64,000 nucleotides of DNA, from the NCBI RefSeq assembly GCF_910592395.1, contig NC_088309.1, positions 3,226,501 to 3,290,500 of the forward strand. Direction: 5' to 3'. Numbering within the stretch: the stretch's first letter is position 1; every line of letters starts with the position of its first letter. This document shows, in pieces, positions 26,701 through 38,394 of the stretch. The notes below the pieces were generated by a model. That model saw only the letters and a list, made by a program, of their open reading frames with translations. It was not told where the DNA came from and did no database searches. Origin of the DNA: Lineus longissimus (taxonomy: Eukaryota; Nemertea; Pilidiophora; Heteronemertea; Lineidae). Position numbers and translations under genes: made by a program.

Positions 26701-29379
26701 ATCACAATGTGCTCTCTTGCTTAATATGAAATATATTCACTCATTGATAGTTGTCTCCTTAAGTTCTATTGGTAACCAAAACACGTTGCTTTCGTCCATC
26801 GCCTGAAAAGTAGTCCTTTCGAAAGACTGATCGCCGATATGACTCTGGAAAGAAACAGACCTATCCTAAAATAAACATCTATATGAATTATTTGTTTGGA
26901 GAATGTTGAAGCGGCTGCTGGTAAGACCATATATAACATAACAAGTAATCTAAGACGAGGTAAGATATCTATGATTCTGTGCTCAATGATGTTCCATCTA
27001 CGTCCCCAACATCAACTAGATCAGCAATGAGCCCGGCTAAAGCTTTCGTTGAGAGGTGGATTGTCGAGATGGCATTCACATCACGTTTACATTGCCCCGT
27101 ACTCAGTTGTTACTGCCTGCCGTTATTGAAAAACCCCACGAGATTCCTTAACCTCAAATGAATTTATTTTTGGCAAATATCTTTCTTTTTTGGAAAATAT
27201 CATGGTCGCAAAATGCAACACAATGACGGTGTAAACCAGAATAAAATATTAATGGTACACGCTTCTCAAATACGAGAACAGGTGGATATTTTAAACCGAG
27301 ATGACAATCAGTCTACGGTACACAATAGATCTTTATAACATTATGAACTATCGACCCTCAGCCAAAATGTGTGTCAAGGATTTCTCAACAATACCTTTGT
27401 CGCACTGGCCCACATTTTGAACTAGGCTGTGGAGACGAAATGTTATGTAAGGCGTCTGGTTCCCTCGTCTGCTCAGGGTATATGGAGCGATCCTCAAATA
27501 TGCCTGGGGGAGCCAGGGTCTAAATATAAACCCTCCAGACGGTCCTGGATGTGCTGTATGGTGTTTAACATGCATGGCTAAGCACAACTGTCAAATGTTA
27601 CAAACGCAGACAGACCTTTTGAGATTATTCAATTTATTATTTCGAATGCGTCAAGCATATCTAAAGGACATTGATACCATTGAAATACTTTAGGCATCTT
27701 ATGGGGTAGATTATTTTTTCTCCACTCCAATCAAGTTCCACGAGGTACGAACGCGGTTACTACAGTTTCATCAAACCTTTCACTGCCTGCACGACAATAA
27801 GCACTCAGTTGGCAGGTGGAGGACCTTATTTCGGGAAATTATCCCTATTAAAGTACAGTATTCACTGGTAAGGTTCACACCTTAAAAACACGCTAAATGA
27901 AGTACAACATTGGGTGATATGAATAAAGACTAGCAAATGCTTTTATCTAAATCTCCATGTACATTTACACTAGGCCTTCCTGTACAAAACCGGAGTAAAA
28001 GCATTTGCTAGTCTTTATTCATATCACCCAACGATGAGGTTCTTCAACTTACATCAGAGACATGTTCTTCAAGAATGAACAGGGATGATGTTCTTTTCAA
28101 AGCAACAACAGAAATGATGCTCTTTTTCAAGCAACAAAAGGGACGTTTAATTCAAGCAATAACAGGTATGAGGTTATTCTTCAGCCACAACCGCGATTAT
28201 GTTCTTCTTCAAGCAACAACAAAAAGGGTGTTTTCTTCTTTTTCATGCAACGATAATGATGATGTTCTTCTTTAAGCAGCGACAGAGATGAAGTTCTCTT
28301 AAGCAACAATACAAATTTATGTTCTTTTACAAGCAACTACACGAGGGACGTTCTTCTCTTTCAATCATCATCAAATATGTTGTCCCTCTTCAAGCAAAGC
28401 AGAGATGATATTCTCTTCATAGCAACAACAGAGAAGGTGTTCTTTTTCAACGAGAAGAGAGATAGCGTTCTTTATCATGAAACAACAGAGATGATATTCA
28501 TCTCCAAGAAACAAATATTCTTTATAAGAAGCAACAGGGGTAGGTTCTTCTTTGCGCAGCAACAGAGATGACGTTCTTCTTCAAGCAAGCAGCACCGTAG
28601 ACGATGTTCTTCTTCTATAATATTGTTCCATTTCACGCAAAAACAGTAATGAAGTTCTCCCTTTACCAACAGTAGTAATGATGTTTATTTTCAAGCAACA
28701 TCGGTTAAAAGATGTTCTTTTTTAAGAGTGTTGTTCAACGCGTGAACCTCACCAATGAATGCTCAGATATTCTTTCCCAAGGGAATAAAAATATTAACTC
28801 ACCAATCACCAGAACTTTCTTGTCTTCAAAGATTTCTGGGCGCTTGTAATCGTGTGAGTGCATCTGTGTACCGCGGAATTTATTAAGACCAGGAAAATTT
28901 GGTCTGTACGGATGGCAATGGTGTCCGGTACAAATAAGTACCCCGTCAAATATCTGTGGTTGTGAGGTAGCCTCCACGTCCCCTGTTGCCTTGGTGTAAA
29001 CTTCCCATCGTCCAGTGTCCTGGTAGTCTGCAGCAGGCTTAACGGACTCCACAGACGTCTGGAAACGGATGTAGGGAAGTAAACCGAAATGTTCTGCGTA
29101 CAGCTTAAAGTATTTGAAAACAAAGTGATGTGGCATGAACGGAGGGAATTCCTTCGGCACGGGAAAGTCACTGAACGCCATCATTTCTTTGCTTGTGTTG
29201 ATGACGCAGCTTCTGTAGATGCTTCCCTTGTCTGGTGTCGTCTGCTCCGAATACTTCCATAAGCCGCCGATGTCATCGTATCTCTCAAAGCAGACAGGTC
29301 GTAGCCCCTCATCAAGGCAGCATTTGATGGCAGCCAGCCCGCTGCATCCGGCGCCGATGATTGCTATTTTCTTGACCAT
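23706..29379 (-). CDS. FMO: Flavin-containing monooxygenase
   Basis: Six exons on minus: 28803-29379 (start), 26619-26674, 26147-26334, 25181-25533, 24757-24860 and 23706-24035 (stop at 23706-23708). They join in phase (1, 0, 2, 1, 0) to 535 residues, typical for FMOs. Visible motifs are the FAD-binding GAGCSG (residues 9-14), the conserved NTSKEMM with Asn61 in the family position, the FMO signature F-x-G-x3-H-x3-Y (168-178, FRGTQMHSHDY), the NADPH-binding GIGNSA (193-198), STRRGAWIVNR, a late ATGY motif, and YRLHGPGNWQGAR near the C-terminus. The last 20 or so residues form a hydrophobic helix, the membrane anchor of microsomal FMOs. The enzyme uses NADPH and O2 to oxygenate soft nucleophiles (N, S) in xenobiotics and metabolites on the ER. 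Intron 1 (26675-28802) contains a palindrome and a minisatellite. No inactivating change is seen. Confidence 0.96.
27910..28031. repeat. Inverted repeat with 36-base arms in FMO intron 1
   Basis: The arms 27910-27945 and 27996-28031 are exact or near-exact reverse complements (starting TTGGGTGATATGAATAAAG), separated by a 50-base loop. It resembles a small non-autonomous transposon or foldback. The adjacent minisatellite starts just to its right. Confidence 0.85.
28040..28735. repeat. Degenerate GATGTTCTTCTTCAAGCAACAACAG minisatellite
   Basis: About 18 imperfect units of roughly 35-45 bases, built on AGATGATGTTCTT, then CTTCAAGCAA and CAACAG. It fills most of the 5' part of FMO intron 1. The units vary in length and sequence, so the array looks old. 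Short open frames on both strands are repeat artefacts. Confidence 0.8.
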
Positions 29380-31539
29380 GTTTCCTGTGCCGTCTTTCCT
29401 GTTGCTTTCCTGATCGTCGTCTCAATATCAGCTGATGTTTCATCGGATGACAGTTGGGGTATTTTCGGAAAGTCCCAGAGCACCTTCGTTGTCAAGCTTA
29501 AATTAGACACTGTCGATCTATGAAGGGGACCAGTGATTTTACAATGGCTGCCCATTTATGCAAATGATGGATCTCTCGTGTATTGGATCTATTCTAGCGT
29601 TCCTCGTGTCTCTCTTTCAATGACCAACTCAAGGTTGTGGTCTTTTCTGCCTTGCGTCGGTTGCATGGGCAACTCGTGCCTTGATCGGCTGTCCGCTTTG
29701 AGAACCAACCAATCAGCTGGCTGGCCAAACCCCCGCATGCCAACAATGTCCATCACATTCTTGAATAATACTATCATCAAATTATTCTAGTTGTAAGTTC
29801 AGATATTTAGGCTATGCACAGAATGATTACTTCCGTAATGATATGAGACAAAGAGGGTTCGACAGTGATATTTGTTGCTTCAGATATGAAAAGGACTCTC
29901 ATCAAAGTGATATAATTCCACCATTCTGGTTGTGACTTAGTCCTAAGAAGACCAATAACGGATGAATGGATATTTTACTCTAAAACAGTCTTTAGAAGGA
30001 TGATGTGTTATGTGTTTCCATCACAACAGTAGTCGCTGCGCTTTTCTAAATAGGTCTTATTTTGAAGAAGTTGGATGTAGGTGATACATCGCCCTCGATA
30101 ATTGCAATCCCCCCCCCCCCCATCGTACCACAAGATGCTTTTTCTTTTTGCTCATTGAGATCCCTTCCATGGTGGAACTTATCTATCCATGCTGGGGGTG
30201 TATCAGTCTTCGATTGTTCATAGTGGTGGATGGCCAAGGTCTCGATAGGCCTAGTTTAGGACGAAATCATATAAATGGCAGATTGTTTCGTTGAGTTCAG
30301 CCAAGAGTTATCAAGGGTCCGGGGTACGTGTCTATGGAATGAACGATTTCGAGGGCTGATTGTAAATTCTTTGAAAAGTTCATCTTAATGACAAAGATGT
30401 CGTGATGTCAATATCGTTTCCTGTCGATGTTTGAAGCCTCGTGACAATGTCTAACCTATTTTCTTGTGACATAGTCTTTATTAGATTGATTTAGCGCCGT
30501 TGATCAGCGATGGACGTTTGAGATTTCGAAATATATGTCCCTTTTAACTATTCTTGGGGGTAAAGGAGGACACACAGCTCACTTTTGTAAAGATGCCATT
30601 TTGCACTAAAACTAAAAGGATGGCAAAATGGAATTGAGTGACTAGGGCTAATGGTACGATGCAGTGCCTGATTGGGTGATATCATGAATCTAAAATCTTA
30701 GGCTCAAGGATGTGGGTGACATCCGAAACGGGTGTCGTGGATCCTGACCTTGCCGTGGTCATGCTTTTCTGTCCCTGTGACCCTAGGGGATACGCTGGCG
30801 GGAGCCCCGGCTCCTGGAAGGTCCAACCATGCCAGACATAATATCTAGGGTCAAGACCAAAGTTGGATCCAAGTGTTGGTAATCGCACTTCAAGGAGGCA
30901 GCCCCTCCTCATCTAGCGGGCGGTTATGGGCCAACCCATTCCGTCGCTATACAGAGTTACAGAACGAGAACCAGAACTACATGTATTGGAATATGTACGA
31001 GGCAGCAACCTAGTGGTAGCTGGTCAATGGCGACGGGCCATTTAAAGTTAGTAAGTAAGTACATCCCAAAGGGGAACCGCTTGAGGCCAACTGCTGGTTG
31101 CGATGTCTTAGTCGAGTTGAGGTAGATTCATATGGTGGTTGTTATGTCTCAGTCGCGTGTGGGACTGAGTCACCCAGTCTCAGGCAATTTGGAGGACAGA
31201 GTCGGTTGTCTCAGCATGGCTCGGAGACAGAATCACCTGGTAGTTGTGAAGTCTTAGCCAGGTGGGAGACACAGTCACTTGATGGTTATGCCTAAGATGG
31301 TATCAGGGTCAGAGTCACCTGATGGATAAGATGGGCCAGCCAGTTTGGGGGTCACCTGATGGTTGTCATGTTTCAGCTAGGCTTACGGGGATCACTGGAT
31401 GGCCAGGATATCTCGGCTGGGTTGGTGGACTGGGTCACTTGACTGTTGAGATGTCACAGCCAGGCTTGGTAACGTTACGATGTCTCGATCAGCCATGTTG
31501 GAAGTCAAGTCCACTGATCATTGTTAAGACTCAGCCAAG

Positions 31540-31815
31540 TTTGGAGATAGCCAACTGGTGGTTGTGGTGTCTCAGCCGAGTTTGGGGAGACAGCCAACTG
31601 GTGGTTGTGGTGTATCAGCCGAGTTTGGGAGACAGCCAACTGATGGTTGTGGTGTATCAGCCGAGTTTGGGAGACAGCCAACTGGTGGTTGTGGTGTATC
31701 AGCCGAGTTTGGGAGACAGCCAACTGATGGTTGTGGTGTATCAGCCGAGTTTGGGAGACAGCCAACTGGTGGTTGTGGTGTCTCAGCCTAGCTTGGAGAG
31801 ACAGCCAACTGATGG
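31540..31815. repeat. 42-bp minisatellite with alternating unit types
   Basis: About 6.5 well-conserved units of GGGAGACAGCCAACTG, then (G/A)TGGTTGTGGTG, then TATCAGCCGAGTTT. Because 42 is a multiple of three, several frames stay open; one reads as a 14-residue repeat containing GDSQL and VVVYQPSL. Units with ACTGGTGG and ACTGATGG mostly alternate, suggesting an 84-bp higher-order unit. Related but decayed copies extend left to about 31100. Confidence 0.9.
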
Positions 31816-32188
31816 CTGGGATGAGATCAAGGGCGCTGCCTCAACCAACTAGCATATGGTATGAACACTGGGGCAATGGCACAACACAGGAAAGGGAGCA
31901 ATGCTGGCTGAACATTTCTCAAGACAGTCAGCTGAACTATAAAACAGTGATATCAATATATATGTTCAAGACACTGATTATGTATAAATGTAAGCTTGTA
32001 TAAAAGATAACGAAATAATAATTCTGTGTACAATATGTATTTTTACAAGTGTGGATATCCATTGAACTAAATACAATGGAATGTTTTTTGACAGAAAAGG
32101 GTCTTTCTGATGAACATGACTTTTACGTTACTTGCACTGGGCATATAACAATATTCGCAAATCACAGCACATTTTAGCACTACACAAC

Positions 32189-32194
32189 TTTATT
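32189..32194 (-). other. Candidate polyadenylation signal for the four-helix protein gene
   Basis: AATAAA on the minus strand about 70 bases beyond the stop codon at 32265-32267. Confidence 0.45.
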
Positions 32195-32264
32195 CGAACC
32201 AATTCTAAACACTTAGGAGCCCATAAAATGTCTTATATCAAAGCATGACAGGCTACTATACACA

Positions 32265-34606
32265 CTAGGTAGCACTGTAGATATCCTTCAATGAAATTAG
32301 CAGTCTCAGAATTGGGGTAAATATCGCTGTGACAATAGGCAGGCTATAATACTGTAGGTAGTAGGTGACATCTTGAAGGGGTACGAGTCCCAGGACCGTC
32401 AAGCTTCCCTGTGATGTTGGTGGCAGACATCTTGTTTGCCAGTAATGAAGGATTTGACGATAACGTGATATATCCAGATCAGTAAGAACCAAGTCGCCCT
32501 AGAACGAGGAAAGAACAATGAAACTGATTAGAACTATATGCAGGAATTTATAAAGCATTTTAAAGGGTCTTCATGTCAACTGGTTTCCCTCATACCACAA
32601 AATACTGTCAAGAGAACTTGTCAGTAACACTCCTTGGTCAGTAAATTTCACACCCTATCATCCATCCTTATAGTCGACACTAGTTGGCAAAATCTTTCCA
32701 GCAACACATCCAAATCCTTGACCATCATGGGGAGAGATGGACTTTGGAGAAAACTCACCAACAGGTTAGAGAGCGAGATGACATTGTCCTCTACTCTTCT
32801 CTCTACTTTATAGGCCCTGACCAGCAGAATCACGATCAAACTTGTCCATGAGCCGATCACAACCAAGAGGGTCACCCTGGAAGTACAATAAATTCATCCC
32901 TTCGACATCGTTAACAAGTAGCGATTACTTTGTACACTGCACTTGATTACTTTGTAATTGTTTTGAATATCTATGCTCTGGAACAATCATCAAATGATCA
33001 AGTGAACTTTACTTGGGGGAAATCGCTGTAATCAGGACTCCTCTCTATGAGGACATTTGCCAGCCTCAATGTGTCATCATTTGTTCAAACACCATAAAAC
33101 TAACCATATTTTGATTCTGTTTGGGGTAAGTTTGCTCCTCGCCCACATATTGTCGGCTAACCAGTAGAGGAGAGTTATGATGCCAACAATGTAAGTGATG
33201 ACACAGATCTGATATGTCACACAGGAATCAGCAAAGTTCTGGTCAAACGTTGAATGCAGATCAACCTGAATAGAGAGCAGAATTTGCCGATGTAAAGATA
33301 AAATCAGCTGTTCACAAAAAAAACATGAAAGAAACATTCTTAAAATTTCAACATTTTAAATGTTGTTAAGATAACCTTAATCCTAATCATTCTTGTCCTT
33401 AAACTTTTACTTGATGAAAAAAACCTATCTTCTGCTTTACAAGCTTAAGTTGCCTGAAAACCATTCTTGCGTTAGTTATCAGATGATGCGACAAAGGAAA
33501 ACTTACTATCATATTTTGGTATGCCTTATGCCATTCTATGAGGCCAATATCAAAAAGTTCCTGAGTGGCAAAAGATATGTCGTGCCCCGAGTGGAATACA
33601 GCCAGTTCTGTGGCAAATTCATCGAGGCTTGACATCAATTTACCTGAAATAAAACAGTTAATTCATACAGATTATGAATGCAAGTTATTTTCCTATTTAG
33701 TATTCTTAGAGTCCTCAAAATATAAGCACAAAGACACCTTTTACCGAACATTCAACTCGAAAGAGTTTGGTAAACTAAACATATTTTTCCAATCCCAAGA
33801 AGTGAGATCCATTACTCAAAGAGGGAAGAAGATTTATGCAAAAAGATTTAAGGTATCGAACTAAACATGAACCTTTTTAAATACATGTGCTTTGCCTCAT
33901 TATTGGTACCTACCATGCAATTGGACAAAGAAGAAAACAACCAGCAACATGAGCAGAACACACAGAGATGTAAGATTGATAACTTCTTGTTTGGTGAGTC
34001 GCATGTTGTCCATCTCTGGCCAGATACTGATTCCTCCACCTACATTGGCACCATCAGTGTTCACTTTACTTTTTGCCTCTTGGTGCTTCTGGGCTAGCAA
34101 CTTTTGTTTTTCTTTAAGACCTCTGCCTGTAATAAAAGTACAGCTTGAAATATTTTGATTGGAAATTATCAATGGTCAATTGAAGATAGACATGATAGTG
34201 TAGGCCTACACATAATTTAGCCCACTTAGTACCAACCTCACCATACAAACTTATGGGTAAGGCTAACCCCACTCAACAATATAGGTCCACATTGGCTTAT
34301 GAGTAAGGCCACATACAAATTACAATGAAGAATGAGCGAAAGAACAATGTCTGCCTTACCAGGCGTATTTCTCAACTGTGCAAGCCCCGGACTGATTCTT
34401 TCCTTGACCTTCAAAGAACCAGATTCACTCATCTGTTGTTCCAATCTTTCACGGATTCCAACCAATGCACTTTGCATTGGAACAAATGGAGTGCGCTGCG
34501 GAGTCGAAAGTCTAGAATGACTGTCCATGTTGTTTTCACTGTTCTCATCAACATGGTTGGGAATGCGACTACGTGATCTGTTCATAACGAGGGGACTTTG
34601 TGCCAT
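32265..34606 (-). CDS. Unidentified four-helix integral membrane protein
   Basis: Six minus-strand exons: 34360-34606 (start), 33914-34126, 33507-33643, 33105-33265, 32759-32876 and 32265-32498 (stop). Every junction is GT-AG and in phase (1, 1, 0, 2, 0), giving 369 residues. The first 110 or so are hydrophilic, with Ser/Arg-rich text and a possible coiled segment (EKQKLLAQKHQEAKSK). Hydrophobic helices follow: VINLTSLCVLLMLLVVFFFV, TYQICVITYIVGIITLLYWL, TLLVVIGSWTSLIVILLV and a last one around YYSLPIVTAIFTPILRLL. Between the first two lies a soluble segment with HSGHDISFATQELFDIG. There is no signal peptide. The first coding exon has an AG just upstream of the start codon, so an untranslated 5' exon is likely. 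The exon structure makes it a real gene. I do not recognise the family and assign no function. Confidence 0.85.
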
Positions 34607-36605
34607 CTTGGAAGACTGAAAAATATAAAACAAAACAATGAAAGGCTAAACTTTAGAATCCCCGATCGGAAATGACGTAGTTTGATCGCATTCATTCAAC
34701 TGTAAATCCATTGAACAGTGGTGCTTGGTTAGTCAACCGATGACCTTTTTTTGGGGTGTGATCGGGGATTGTAAACTCGTTCCCAATGAAACACTGAGAA
34801 ATATTGGGTTTAGCTATTGATATCTTTCAAAAGTCACTTTTTCATGAAATCTACATACACATAGCCTACCTGCAAAGCCAAACAAAGGGAAGCCAAAGGG
34901 TTCAAAGGCAAAGCCGGCAAAAGGGGTCAAACCTGCATTCTGATGACTGATTTCTGGTCACTGCTTCTCTATTAACCCCATAAATCATCTGTCAAGAAAC
35001 ATTCAAAACTACTGAACAAGCATAGGAGAACCAGCTTACAAAATTCAGGCATAGAATTGAGTATTTTTACGAAAGGAATGGTTTGGAAAATCGAAATCGT
35101 AATTTCGCGGCAGAAAAATGATAAAGGGAATACCCAACCAGTACCATTCGGGCGTCGTCGCTTCATATAAAAGCTGACTCCACAGTAACCGTGAAATACC
35201 GTCTTGTAAGATGTCTCTTGATTCATTGACAGGGCCTGAGGTCTCATTAGGGACTTTTTTGTATTCATGCGCGGCCAAGCCCTAACCGTAGTTCCTAAAA
35301 TCATTGATTTCTCGGTCCTCACAATAGGTCAGTGTTGATTTAGCAATGTTTTGGCAAATACATGTTTTTTTAGAGTTTCTGGAACCTAGAACGCTAAGGC
35401 GGCTAACAAGAAACTACGTATTTACTGTTGTTGCCGACGTATGTGTACACTAAACTTGGAATGTGCGTCGGCCCCATGTTGAAATGCCGTCCTGTGCCAG
35501 TTAGAGCGTTTTTCGCTGATTTGTGCAAAATTCAACATATCTCAAAAGTTCAATGGTTGACCCTCGATTTAAAAAAAAATTTTTTTGTAGCGTTAGCAAC
35601 TGTCTTTCATGGGAGAATGGTCACTGTAAGAATTATTCAGGAAGAAATGTATAATATTTGGGGTTTTTCGTGATTGTCCGGCCAAATTGGCAGTATTGCC
35701 ATTTGGGATGGTGAACAGAGCTAGGAGAAAATGCGACGCTTATGATTAATTTAAAGAAATAAAAGGTCCGATTTAACATCCTGCAGAATCAGGGGAATCG
35801 GGCGTTTCCAGTGATATACGACACAAATGGGTTGTCCTCATGCATTCACTTTGGAAACGCATTTTAAAATAGATGTTACGTCCTGCTAATGGGGCACGTC
35901 TGGGAAAAACTCCCTAACGAGACCTGAGGACCTCCACTAATCACATTAGTCGGCTTGTTATGACCGTGTTTGTGGGACTCTCCTGGTCTTCGCCCTGCCT
36001 CATTTTTACACAAACGTTAAAATTTGGCTGGTAAATTGAGACTATGATGGTAGGCCAATTGCGAGGCTTGGAGAATGTGTCTCTGGATGCCCTGATGATT
36101 ACACTCTCGCCAGAGGCCGGACGCGAAATTTGGGCCAGACGCGAAATTGTGCCATCCAACGACGGAGTCTGTCGTGTTCCACTACAGGGTGTAACATGTC
36201 TCTACAAGATTGATGTGTCATGTAGTCTGTACCTTATCTCAACTAGGTTTCATGAAAATCCAAGATTAATTGTGAAAAAGAGAGCGCAGATGTGACATTT
36301 TCGTAATAGACCTGGACTGATTCTTTGCTTGACCTTCAAAGAAGCAGATTCATTCACTGGCATCTGTTGTTCCAATCTTTCACTTTTTCACGGATTCCAA
36401 CCATTGCCAATGCCAATGCGTAAGGGTCCTTCGCAATGCATCTTCCCTTCTGCCTACTTAACTGACACAACTGCACCAGGAATCAACTTGGTGCCGACTC
36501 ATCTTTGACTAGGTTTTACCCATCGCATATCCCACACAAAAGAGAGGTTAAGTTGTACACCCTTCGACTTAATCTCAGTCCAAGGCGGATTACAGTTATC
36601 TAGTA

Positions 36606-36785
36606 CCGGTGTAACATCTGTGGTTGTTTCCCATGTGTCAGTGTTTCCAAACAATAGGCAGCTAGAGAGACCACGACTTTTCAATAGGGGGGATACACAG
36701 AAAAACTTGTCAATCTATTTTTGAGCGTTCCCAAACAATGAGGGGAAACACTCAAAAACAGAAACACTCAAAAACATTACACCGG
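36606..36785. repeat. MITE-like dispersed repeat, best-preserved copy
   Basis: The left end CCGGTGTAACAT is matched by the right end ATTACACCGG as an inverted terminal repeat of about 11 bases. The interior has GTCAGTGTTTCC, TTTTCAATAGGGG and TTCCCAAACAATGAGGGG. Diverged partial copies lie at about 3340-3425, 18567-18715 and 41950-42045. No target-site duplication is clear. Confidence 0.7.
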
Positions 36786-37314
36786 CTCCAGATCAGTTTG
36801 ATTTTATGTGACGAACGATTTCATATTGATGTTTCACCTGCGTCTACAATAATATTTCAAGTTCTATGATTGGACCTGCGCATCAGACGGATGTAACGAA
36901 GTCGTTCTCCAAGTCGTGGCGGCATTACCACAATTTCAAGACGACTTCATTATTTCCGCTGAAACAGAATAATTCAAAACAATATAAGACGTGTATACTT
37001 GTGTTCTGCTTCCGGGTCAGACTATTAGTATCGACTCTATTTACAACTGGTTTCAGTGAGTAAAGGCGATCAAAATAGAGATCTGAACAACGTTTTATAT
37101 ATACGCATTATTGTGCTGAACTGATAAGCCATATGGTAATGTACCCTAACCTGTCGTTTGCTGGAACACAAAGCCAACTACATGCATTAACTGTAATATA
37201 TTTTAATGGAAAATAGTCTATATTGTCATCACAGAATGCCATGACAAGACAGTCAATTTATCTAAAATATGGCCTAGAAGTCTACTAGCTCCTTTACACA
37301 AATAAATAACCTAC

Positions 37315-37435
37315 CAATGTTAATGTTACGAAGGAAGTTGAGAACCGCGCCCCGGGAGAACCGCTGACTCGTGGTGTAAATGTTCCCAGGCGTGCCCCAG
37401 GCCAGATAAATGTAAAACAGCACGAGGAAGATAGC
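37315..37435 (-). CDS. Candidate orphan exon with a membrane-helix-like segment
   Basis: The minus strand is open for 40 codons between an AAG acceptor and a GTAGGT donor, phase 0 to 1. The translation starts AIFLVLFYIYLAWGTPGN and continues with an Arg/Ser-rich segment ending FLRNINI. GC content is higher than in surrounding DNA. The acceptor has a poor pyrimidine tract and I find no partner exon, so it may be chance, an exon of an unseen gene, or a remnant. Confidence 0.25.
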
Positions 37436-37914
37436 CTTTACATATGCACATAATTAACAAATCATGTATATTTAGAAGACGTATGAATAACGAATGAGGA
37501 AAACAACTACATATCTTTTATGCATATGTAACAACTCAGTGAACCAATTGAAAGGCACAATGTGCTGGAAAATGAATTGAACAAGGCTCTTGTACAAATA
37601 ATACGCAATAAAAAACGAGTCGTATCCTGGACAAATTTTCCTGGACAAATGTTCTTGTAATGTATATATAATATCACAGAATTCGTTGAACGCTGAAGAA
37701 GAAGAAGAAGAATCACAGAATTCAATAGAAGTCCGTGATGTAGGCCTACTTGATATACAAGGTCAAGTACTAGTAGTGAACCCATCCGAAGGCACGAACT
37801 TCTATTTACATGTACATAAGTCCGTGTCGATGGTCTCAATCAGAACGCATACAACACTACAACGACATTTATACCAATAAGCAATTGGCCCTTATCACCA
37901 ATCATATTCACATA

Positions 37915-37920
37915 TTTAAT
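37915..37920 (-). other. Candidate polyadenylation signal for the EGF gene
   Basis: ATTAAA on the minus strand (TTTAAT on plus) about 155 bases beyond the stop codon at 38075-38077. Weak single-motif evidence. Confidence 0.3.
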
Positions 37921-38074
37921 GTTTTTGTGGCCTTTTTACCCCACTTTATACATTATCAAATTATGAAATTTCATCGGTCCTTCCATCCGAGGTCCTAGTG
38001 GGATTGGGTGTCCACCAAGTTCACCAAAAAGTTTAAAATGAGATTTTTGAGAACCGTACTGAAGTATGACCTCA

Positions 38075-38394
38075 TCACGCAGTGGATTGAGGTGGAAGGA
38101 TTCTCCCATCCGGCATGGCTGTCTCTCCACTAGGTAATGTAATGATGTGAGGCGTGTCTCCTGTGGTCGTGAACGGTGGCGGCGGTGGCGGTGCGCCATT
38201 TTCGACAGGCTTGGCTGCAGGGATTGGGACTACTGCAGGCGGCGGGTTGCCAAGCGGTGGTTTCTCAGGAGCGCCCGCCTCACCACCATGGCCGACCTTG
38301 GGGTTCCTGCCCTTTCGCCATTTCATGCATGCAACTACTAAGATGATGATGAGGAGGACGAGGAGAATAATCAGAGCGATCAGGACTGGAATAA
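38075..38394 (-). CDS. Terminal exon: transmembrane helix and proline-rich tail
   Basis: The exon starts after a strong pyrimidine tract and CAG. It encodes the helix [19 protein letters not shown] and a Cys, then a basic stop-transfer [10 protein letters not shown] and a tail of about 83 residues ending STA. The tail has PP and PPP clusters and one run of six prolines, possible SH3, WW or EVH1 ligands. No NPxY, ITAM or kinase domain is visible. The stop codon is at 38075-38077. Confidence 0.85.

Larger units (their letters stand above)
29380..32264. other. Intergenic DNA between FMO 5' end and the four-helix protein gene
   Basis: It includes the presumed FMO promoter (just right of 29379), a C homopolymer (30111-30121), a possible old retroelement tail near 30660-31080 ending in TAAGTAAGTA (weak), and the 42-bp minisatellite with decayed flanks (31100-31815). 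I see no gene. Confidence 0.5.
34607..38074. other. Intergenic stretch left of the EGF gene
   Basis: It should contain the promoter and 5' UTR of the four-helix gene and the 3' UTR of the EGF gene. A minus-strand open stretch at 35045-35278 starts MAAHEYKKV and is hydrophilic, but I find no in-phase partner exon. A dispersed repeat lies at 36606-36785 and a candidate orphan exon at 37315-37435. Nothing else is supported. Confidence 0.45.

Noticed and set aside
30660-31080. Remnant of a LINE or SINE with TAAGTAAGTA tail
   Set aside because: Only the tail-like short repeat is suggestive; I find no reverse-transcriptase motif or flanking duplication.
31322-31852. 176-codon plus-strand open frame with a 14-residue repeat
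   Set aside because: It is produced by the 42-bp minisatellite, whose length is a multiple of three. The opposite strand is open too, and there is no other coding sign.
34972-35322. 116-codon minus-strand open frame, with an overlapping 77-codon one starting MAAHEYKKV
   Set aside because: No recognisable domain. No donor in phase with the first exon of the four-helix gene, so I could not attach it to any gene.
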